NCBI RefSeq assembly: GCF_036669915.1
Contig: NC_089318.1
Coordinates: 25,356,238 to 25,420,237 of the forward strand
Reading direction: 5' to 3'
DNA from: Pocillopora verrucosa
Taxonomy: Eukaryota; Cnidaria; Anthozoa; Scleractinia; Pocilloporidae
Length of the DNA: 64,000 nucleotides
The position numbers were made by a program, and so were the translations under genes. This document shows, in pieces, positions 57,101-64,000 of this stretch. How positions within the stretch are numbered: position 1 is the stretch's first letter; the number at the start of each line of letters is the position of its first letter. The notes beneath the pieces are model-generated. The model worked only from the letters and a program-made list of their open reading frames with translations, made no database searches and was not told the origin of the DNA.

Positions 57101-60100
57101 ATCCTGGATTATCTACACAATTAAACTTCATCACTATATAAGTACTGCTTTTCTCCTAACAGATCAAAGCAACCAAATTAATACAGCAAGCTTGGAGAGA
57201 CTACCAAACTAGACGAAGGGTAATAATTTTTAGCCTCAGTGATCTAAAGTTTACTTATTTAATCTGTAGTCCGTTTTCAACTTCTACATTTTTAAACATC
57301 CCAAAAACCAAAAAATATTGACCGTAAAGGGAGTGAATCTTTTGTCTTTAAAAAAATTACGAGTGCTTATTTATTCCAGATTGAAGAAGAAAAAAATGAT
57401 TGATTTTGTTACTAATAAATAACAAACGTGAAAAAAACAATACAGTATTGAGATCATACTGGTTTATCTACACACTTAAAATTTATCAGTATATAATTAC
57501 TGCTTTTCTCCTGACAGAACAAGGCTGTCAAATTAATTCAGAGAGCTTGGAGAAAGCATCGAAGAACGAGGAGGGTAATAATTTTTAGCCATAATATTCT
57601 GTATTTTTCATATTTTATCTGTAGTCCGTGTTCAACTTCTACATTTTTAATCCTCCACATAGACCAAAAATATTAACTGTAAGGGGAGAGAATTTTTTGT
57701 AGACACATCTTGTTACACCCCCCGTCAGTCGGGTTTTTGAATCAGATGTCTGGACGCACTCAAGTTACCGAAACGTTGTGAAAAGGTTGCCGTCATAAGG
57801 GGGTGGGCGTTGTGAGGTGGATGTTGCTCTTGAGACGAGGGTATTGTTGGAATATGGCGTTTGTTAAAAGTTAATCGTTGTTGAGAAAGTTCCCGTTATA
57901 AGGAGAAGACCATTTTCAAAACGTTGGCCGCAGCGGTTCTACAGAAAAAAATAGACCTTTGATATCTACATAAACAGAATATGAAGTCTTAAGACGATGA
58001 AACTGGAAATTTGATGCGATAGTCATGGATATTGTAGATGCTCATATTAACTGTTGATATCATAATGTTTGTTCTCTTTGCAGAATGAATGTGCGTCCAT
58101 AATTCAACGGGCTTGGCGTCGACTAAAAAGACTTGAATTTCAGGTAATTTGATATAGTAATAACAGCATGATCACAGTTATACATGGTAAATTCAATCAT
58201 TTAATTTTATGGAGTGATTTCAGTTATATAAAATGGTGGGATTATTTTTAAATAAAAAGGGAAGGGGGTTCCAAAAGTTAACATCAAAAATTTTCTTTCA
58301 TGTGGTTTACAATAAATTCGCTTTTTTAAAGGAAATCCAAGTCGAGAGTGAGATATTTCACTCCATGTACACTGGGCTTCAACTTTACAACTCTTCAAAC
58401 GTGCTTATGGTGACATCATCTCATTACAATTACAATGAAAATAAATAGATTAGAAAAAACAAAACAAAACAAAACAAACTAACAAACAAACAAACAGTGA
58501 TGCTTGTGAAAAACATCTTAACCGTGACTGAACCAGCAAGGAACAGAAGTTAAATCCTTTTTCATAGCGTCCCTTAATTAGGTATAGCAAAAATTTCACC
58601 CACTCTTTAGTGATATAAAGCTGACAGGGTTCTCAGCAACACATATTTTCCTAAATTGGCCCTTGACGAAAGATGAGTCTCGTTGCAGTTGGGACGCGCT
58701 TTAGTTGCTGTGTCATTGTGAGGGGGTGGCTGTTGTAAGAAAGAGGCGGTTCATGGGTAGGTGTCCTGTGTAGAGAGGTGGCCCTTCTGAGGAGGTGGTC
58801 ATTTCTAGGAAGGCAGCCTGTGTACGGAGGTGACCGTTGTAGGCGGATGACTGCAGAAGAGGCTTTTCGTAGAAAGTAGACCTCTATTATGTAGTTCAAC
58901 ATGGCGTGACGACTTTAAGACGCTGATATTTTATGCTGACATTATCAAAATTGTTGTTTACTTTGCAGAATAAATGTGCCGTTAAGATTTAAAAGGCGTC
59001 ACGTCTTTTAAATCTTAACTGAAAGTTTCATTATTTTTAAGACTTTCTCGGCGATTTTAGCTGTAATCCGATCCAACAAGATGAGATTCTTTCTAAAAGA
59101 CATTATTTGTTCCCTTTGGACTCCATGGCATTATCAGGGAAATGGATTCACAATTATCATCAGTATCTAACTACTTATCAGTATACAAATAATGCTTTTC
59201 TCCTGACAGATTGAGGCCGTCAAATTAATTCAGAAAGCTTGGAGAAAGCATCGAAGAACGAGGAGGGTAATAATTTTTAGCCATAGTATTCTGTATTTTT
59301 CATATTTTATCTGTAGTCCGTGTTCAACTTCTACATTTTTAATCACAAAGACACAAAAAATTGACTGTAAGGGGAGATAATTTTTTGTCTTTGAAAAAAT
59401 TACTAGTGCTTATTTATTCCAGATTGGACAAGAAAAAAAACAAATGATTTTATTACTAAAAAATGACAAACGTGAATTGAGATCATCCTGGATTATCTAC
59501 ACAATTAAACTTCATCACTATATAAGTACTGCTTTTCTCCTAACAGATCAAAGCAACCAAATTAATACAGCAAGCTTGGAGAGACTACCAAACTAGACGA
59601 AGGGTAATAATTTTTAGCCTCAGTGATCTAAAGTTTACTTATTTAATCTGTAGTCCGTTTTCAACTTCTACATTTCTAAACATCCCAAAAACCAAAAAAT
59701 ATTGACCGTAAAGGGAGTGAATCTTTTGTGTTGAAAAAAATTACGAGTGCTTATTTATTCCAGATTGAAGAAGAAAAAAATGATTAATTTTGTTACTAAT
59801 AAATAACAAACGTGAAAAAAACAATACAGTATTGAGATCATACTGGTTTATCTACACAATTAAACTTTATCAGTATATAATTACTTCTTTTCTCCTGACA
59901 GCTCAAAGCAACCAAACTAATACCGAAAGCTTGGAGAGAGTACAGAACTAGACGAAGGGTAATAATTTTTAGCCTTAGTGATCTAAATTTTACTTATTTC
60001 ATCGTAGTCCGTGTTCAACTTCTGCATTTTTAAACATCCCAAAGACCAAAAAAAATTGACCGCAAGGGGGGTGAATTTTTTGTCTTTGGAAAAATAACGA

Positions 60101-61576
60101 ATGCTCGTTTATTCCAAATTGAACAAGCAATCATTTGATTACTTATAAATGAAAAGCGTGAAAAAATGTAATTTATGACGTTTGAGTGACATGGGAACGT
60201 GCCATCAGAAATTAATATTCTAATGGCACGTTGAAGAGGTTCGCGTGGCATCATGGAAGTTTCGGATTATTTAAGCGTTTCATGGGAAAATGAAGTCATT
60301 GTTGGTCGGTCAGTATTATGTTTGATCACTTTCTTTTTTTTTTCCTTTTGTATTAATATGCTTTTCTTTTTCAAAGCCCTTTAAACTATTACGACATTCA
60401 TTAACTTTTCTTTCTGATTAGCAGCGTAACCAGGTTAGTTTACCCTTTCCTCGGGGTATTGTGCTGCTGTTTGTCGTATCTGGCGTGGCACAGGTTCTTT
60501 TTGTAGAACCCTTGGTTTTCAGTGTACAAATGTTAAGACAATTTTAGGATGCTTATACTACAAGACTGGCTGACTCATCCTAAATAAACTTTTCACATTA
60601 ATTGAATAACTCGTCTGAGTGTACTCAGAATATAGTAATTCAGACAACTTTCATACTAATGCTTATGCAAAGCAAGTGACTATATTATACAATGCTTCAA
60701 TTAGTTTTAAATTCAATATTTCAAACTTCAATCTTCTCCTCCCCCCTTAATTTATTATTTCGTAATCACGTGCGGCTCACGTGTGATATAATCTAACGAG
60801 ATTTGAAGTTGGCATTGCCAGCTGACGCGGACACTTCCGTGTACTCTTTATTTTTGTCTCATTTTCTCAGACTATATAAAATAATTAAGCACCTTTCTAG
60901 CCATCTGATTGGCTGTGTTTCTGTAACATTTGATAAATTTATCCGTATTAAAGGCTAAGGGTTTAGCCATGAATGCGGAGCGTTCCCATGCAAAACTTAA
61001 GCCACTGGTATCACCATTCCTTGCAATGCACCAATGAAATCAATTAATTTTTTCCATTTTGCTCTGTGCAAAGATCCGTAGAAAAAGAAAAAGTCAGGAG
61101 ATATCCGATTATCCTACCAAAATGCGAAGAGTGGAAGATTTGGACAACGTTGATTTCCAGGACCTAATTGAAGTTAAGAAACTTGGGGAAGGAGGCTTTG
61201 GCGAGGTAGGAGATTCTGTTATATAAATAATATAAATATAAATATATATATATATGTATAGGAAATCGTATGAACGCGAGTGCATTTCGTGATTTATGGG
61301 CACGAGTGATGTTTTGAAAGTTCTCAAAATTGCACGAGCCGTAGGCGAGTGCAATTTGAGAACTTTCAAAACATCACGAGTGACCATAAATCACGAAATG
61401 CACGAGCAGGTTCATACGATTTTTTATTTATTATATTCTCGACAAAATTACTCCATCAGTGTTTCCATGGCAACTTCTCCGTATTGCACTCTATAACCTC
61501 TATTGCACTCTATAACCTATTTATGCATTCATCATTGACCAATCAGAAACGCGATATTTTGTTGAGTATATAATAA

Positions 61577-61638
<62 letters not shown>

Positions 61639-61887
61639 GTACATATATATATATACATACATAAATATTATGAGAGGGAAAAAGATTTCCCGACAAGCCT
61701 TTCCCGACAAGCCTGTTTCGTGAAAGCGATTCACGAAACAGGCTTGTCGGGAAATGTAGTTGCGTCCCTTTTTCCCTCTCATAATATTTATTCTGCTCTG
61801 CTTCAACGTATTGAGCACTGTTCCACGCGAAAATCGACTTGCAGACTTCCTCTATATATATACATATACATATATAATATATATCTA

Positions 61888-61924
<37 letters not shown>

Positions 61925-64000
61925 ATCTATTATGGGAGGAAGACGACAAATAAACTAAAAGCTCATCCTTACAGGCCTGTTTCGTGGTTGCCCACCCATC
62001 AGGGGATTTAGGAAAATTAGAGACTTAAATTAGAGATAGTTATGACTTGTTTAGTCTCAAGGATTGATTATTTTCAAATTTGGTCCATGGTTCAGTTTAT
62101 CTTCAATTCATATTAATTTCTTGAGGAAAGAGGGCTGCTGCAATGCGGAGTCGTTCGGCGTTTAGAAGACTGGGGAAAACCAAAACTAAAGGTTGCGTCA
62201 ATTAATGTCACTACAAATTGCTCAAAGTACTGTTAAGCAGATTCTTTAATGCTTGGCTATTCTATTCCTACTTCAGGTAGCGCAATTTTATTGCCGAAAA
62301 ACCCATGGATATTACGCAGTAAAAACTTTTAAGGAGAATGAAGCAAACAAATCGATGGTGTCGAAAGAAACATTCATCCTCCTCCACTTGGCCGGGAGTT
62401 CCAGGGTTACCCAGTTATGCCGGGCGTTTACCATCAAAGTATGTACCTAAGAAACGGCTTTTGAATACATACAGAAAGGTTGGCTACAGAAGCAGATAAA
62501 ACACGTCCATATTTAGGAATCTTTTACTGGCGTGACCATGGAACTTTGCACATCGTAGCAGTGGAGTGATCATGCCTTCAGGAGGCAACAATAAGCGTGC
62601 TAAGGAATTCATTGTTTTAAACTGAACGCAAGTTGAGCCTGCCACTATCTCAGTCAGTTTTTTTTATTAACGAATAGTTAGTTATTGTTTACGAGCCAAT
62701 CTTGGGGTCAAAAGGATTTTGGGGGGCGGTCTACTTGATTTTAAGGGGGAAGGGAGGAGGGATTAGTCGTCGTTAACAGAGCATAAGGGAGGAGCTTGAG
62801 GAATTTGATTGTCAATGAAATTCCAATGAGGAAGAGTCAGAAAGCCTTAGGGAGGGATTAAATGAATTTTAATGAACGATTCATTAAATAATTAACGCCA
62901 GTTTGTTGAAAAAAGAAACAAAGCATTAATCAACACAGCCGTGATGCTGATGTCAATAAACTAAACAGAATGTTTTTGTTTCAGCTCACAAAAACAGCCT
63001 TAGCGCTTGAGTATTTGCCCGGTGGGGACTTTGCTGGAGTTCTGCGAGCCCAGGGAGGAAAACTGAGTGAGGAACGCGCCAGGTACGATTTAAATGAAAA
63101 GAAGTTTCAACGCCTTGTGAAGGAAAACAGCTGAGCATCCCGGAAGTGTTTAAAATTGTTATCGTAATCGTCACTCATGCTCATTAAATCTTTACCAACA
63201 TGTAGGCTTTTTCTATGCCGCTGTCAACGCATTCAGTTTTAAGTTTGCAGACCTGCAGTTGCTTATTTTCTTCTGACTAAGACCCAGGTTACAACTTAGA
63301 AAGTCAATTAAAAGTATTCATACGACAACGTCTGGTATTTCAGGTTTTACGCCGTCGATATCGGCCTGGGATTGAAATATTTGAATTCGAAAAACGTCAT
63401 CCACAGGTATGTTTGTGGCATAACGTACTCTGGAATGTTTCATTCTGAAGAAAGATTTGTTTTTTCCCCGGTGTCTTGGAACCCTTTATAAAACAACACA
63501 GACGATATTGATAACCATAACAGTAACGACAGAGAAAATGACAACAACAACGATAACAATAACACTGACGACAAGAATAACAGGAACTAGAGGGATTATG
63601 GGAATGATAAAGAGAATGTTTGAAAAATTAACGCAGCCAGTATGCACCCATTTCTTTCCGATTGCTACAAGGATACAAAAAAATTTTCTCGTTCATTCCG
63701 GCTTAATTCCAATGTCGACTAACTTACCTTCCCTGTCTAACCAGCTTTCTTGATGCAAATTGGCTGAAACATAATGCACCACTAGCGGTCGAGAAAAAGA
63801 AAAAAAACTTGTTTTTTGAAATCGAGGAGCCACAATTGACATGAGCGGTATGGGATTGGAATCGAGAAAGAACGGGTAGAAGATTTTCCATTGTAACAGA
63901 AAAATTGATGCAAATCTGGTTTGCCCTGATGTAAAGTAATGTACACTAAAAATGAGTGAAAGAAGTTTTTGCCAACTTATTTCATCAGAGATCTAAAACC
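47626..64000 (+). CDS. IQ-array AGC-type protein kinase, copy 3 (3' end outside window)
   Basis: Exons are 47626-47717, 48028-48073, IQ exons 49506-49571, 50449-50505, 51020-51085, 52140-52196, 52704-52769, 53178-53234, 53738-53803, 56827-56883, 57163-57219, 57518-57574, 58084-58143, 59210-59266, 59547-59603 and 59902-59958, then kinase exons 61074-61205, 62277-62438, 62985-63082, 63344-63406 and the start of the HRD/DFG exon at 63989. It has 14 IQ exons, the most of the three. The exon at 58084 has lost two codons in frame. The first type A exon is missing, replaced by unrelated sequence at about 48950-49130. The kinase part is open to the window edge. Confidence 0.75.
54796..56763 (+). mobile_element. 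5'-truncated LINE with intact reverse transcriptase, only in copy 3
   Basis: The empty site elsewhere reads GGGAAATGGATTCACAATT. Here AATGGA occurs at 54796-54801 and again at 56758-56763 around the insertion, suggesting a short target duplication. The 3' end is a pentanucleotide tail (TTGAA)n at about 56735-56757. The insert lies in an intron of the IQ array, in the same orientation as the host gene. Confidence 0.85.
54803..56474 (+). CDS. Reverse transcriptase of non-LTR retrotransposon (C-terminal part)
   Basis: The open frame starts in flanking sequence and continues through the element. It shows AKVIPIYKSGDETDPCNYRP (fingers), the motif A Asp in [33 protein letters not shown], the catalytic FADDTNLL, and the thumb region with KYLGILIDNNLSWKYHIDYI, followed by GVRLWNSIPKEL near the end. 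The upstream apurinic endonuclease and ORF1 are missing by 5' truncation. No stop or frameshift was seen in over 550 codons, so insertion was recent. The group is CR1/L2/Jockey-like; the exact clade was not determined. Confidence 0.9.
60425..60433 (+). CDS. Candidate 9-nt micro-exon (Arg-Asn-Gln), copy 3
   Basis: CGTAACCAG lies between ATTAGCAG and GTTAGT, as in the other two copies. Confidence 0.3.
61074..64000 (+). CDS. AGC kinase domain exons of copy 3 (partial)
   Basis: The first exon keeps LGEGGFGEV, with QEISDYPTK for QEMSDYPTK and QDLIEVKK for QDLFEVKK. The second keeps YYAVKTF, the third LEYLPGGDF, the fourth SKNVIHR. The fifth begins with RDLKP and is cut by the window end. Confidence 0.8.
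61263..61422. mobile_element. Foldback (MITE-like) inverted repeat in copy 3
   Basis: Arms of about 75 bases (starting AAATCGTATGAACGCGAGTG and ending with its near complement) meet at a short centre around GAGCCGTAGGCGAG. About 140 further bases with ACCAATCAGAA (to about 61562) may belong to the same insertion. It has no coding capacity. The insertion is absent from copies 1 and 2. Confidence 0.7.
61663..61789. mobile_element. Second foldback element with 24-bp perfect stem in copy 3
   Basis: The outer arms AAATATTATGAGAGGGAAAAAG and its complement enclose an inner hairpin with the stem 61701-61724 / 61730-61753 (TTCCCGACAAGCCTGTTTCG plus TGAA). A partial direct duplication of ATTTCCCGACAAGCCT precedes it. 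The core CCTGTTTCGTG also occurs just after the microsatellite in all three copies, hinting at a repeat family. Confidence 0.65.

Larger units (their letters stand above)
49506..59958 (+). repeat. IQ-exon array of copy 3 (14 intact exons)
   Basis: The order by type is B A B A B A B A D A B A D E. The recurring A D block (56827/57163 and 59210/59547) shows that the kinase-proximal part was itself duplicated here. Type C exons lie at 50211, 51903 (TAG in codon 6), 52828 (stop after HLH), 54624 and 58969. A LINE interrupts the intron between 54624 and 56827. Confidence 0.8.
61223..61931. repeat. TA microsatellites interrupted by two foldback elements, copy 3
   Basis: TA runs lie at about 61223-61259, 61563-61660 and 61852-61931. 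Copies 1 and 2 have one uninterrupted run at this place. The intervening blocks are described separately. TA-rich target DNA has evidently accepted at least two insertions. Confidence 0.8.

Noticed and set aside
1..64000. Bacterial or viral origin
   Set aside because: There are consistent spliced animal-type genes, LINEs and MITEs, and no operon or viral gene was seen.

Overview
The window looks like nuclear DNA of an invertebrate animal, most likely an anthozoan cnidarian (coral or anemone). The evidence is AT-rich DNA with spliced genes (GT..AG introns of a few hundred bases to about 1.3 kb), non-LTR retrotransposons, foldback elements, a CHAT-domain fragment of the kind that is expanded with TPR proteins in coral genomes, and LRRK/Roco-like sequence. 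The taxon is an inference. There are no bacterial operons, rRNA, tRNA or CRISPR arrays.

The layout is a tandem segmental duplication of about 25.6 kb. Unit 1 runs from the left edge to about 21.99 kb (its 5' part is cut off), unit 2 from about 22.0 to 47.6 kb, and unit 3 from about 47.6 kb to the right edge (its 3' part is cut off). Each unit carries on the + strand a gene that I could reconstruct by splice phase. It has a short N-terminal part, then a long array of tiny symmetric exons (57 or 66 nt, phase 0) each encoding one IQ-like (calmodulin-binding type) helix, then an AGC-type protein kinase domain spread over eight exons, a short tail exon, and a four-codon last exon with a polyadenylation signal. 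Unit 2 is the only complete copy (about 616 residues and 12 IQ exons by my count). Unit 1 shows 8 IQ exons in the window and unit 3 shows 14. All kinase exons visible in the three copies are open and keep the VAVK-type lysine, HRD, DFG and APE motifs.

Downstream of the kinase gene, units 1 and 2 carry an unidentified ORF, a minus-strand CHAT (caspase-like protease) fragment, and a + strand LRRK/Roco pseudogene (COR-B exon, kinase exons, WD40-like C-terminus) with a stop codon, frameshifts and lost catalytic residues. A minus-strand LINE remnant, itself split by a + strand LINE fragment with an (ATT)n tail, sits inside the LRRK pseudogene. This whole block is nearly identical between units 1 and 2, while the kinase introns differ more.

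Copy-specific insertions let the units act as empty-site controls for each other. Unit 1 has a 708-bp terminal-inverted-repeat element with a 9-bp target duplication. Unit 2 has a 177-bp triplication at a kinase splice donor. Unit 3 has a 5'-truncated LINE with an intact reverse transcriptase and two foldback elements inside a TA microsatellite. The candidate novel system is the clustered IQ-array AGC kinase gene family, whose calmodulin-binding neck changes length by gain and loss of exon modules, embedded beside CHAT and Roco-type remnants.
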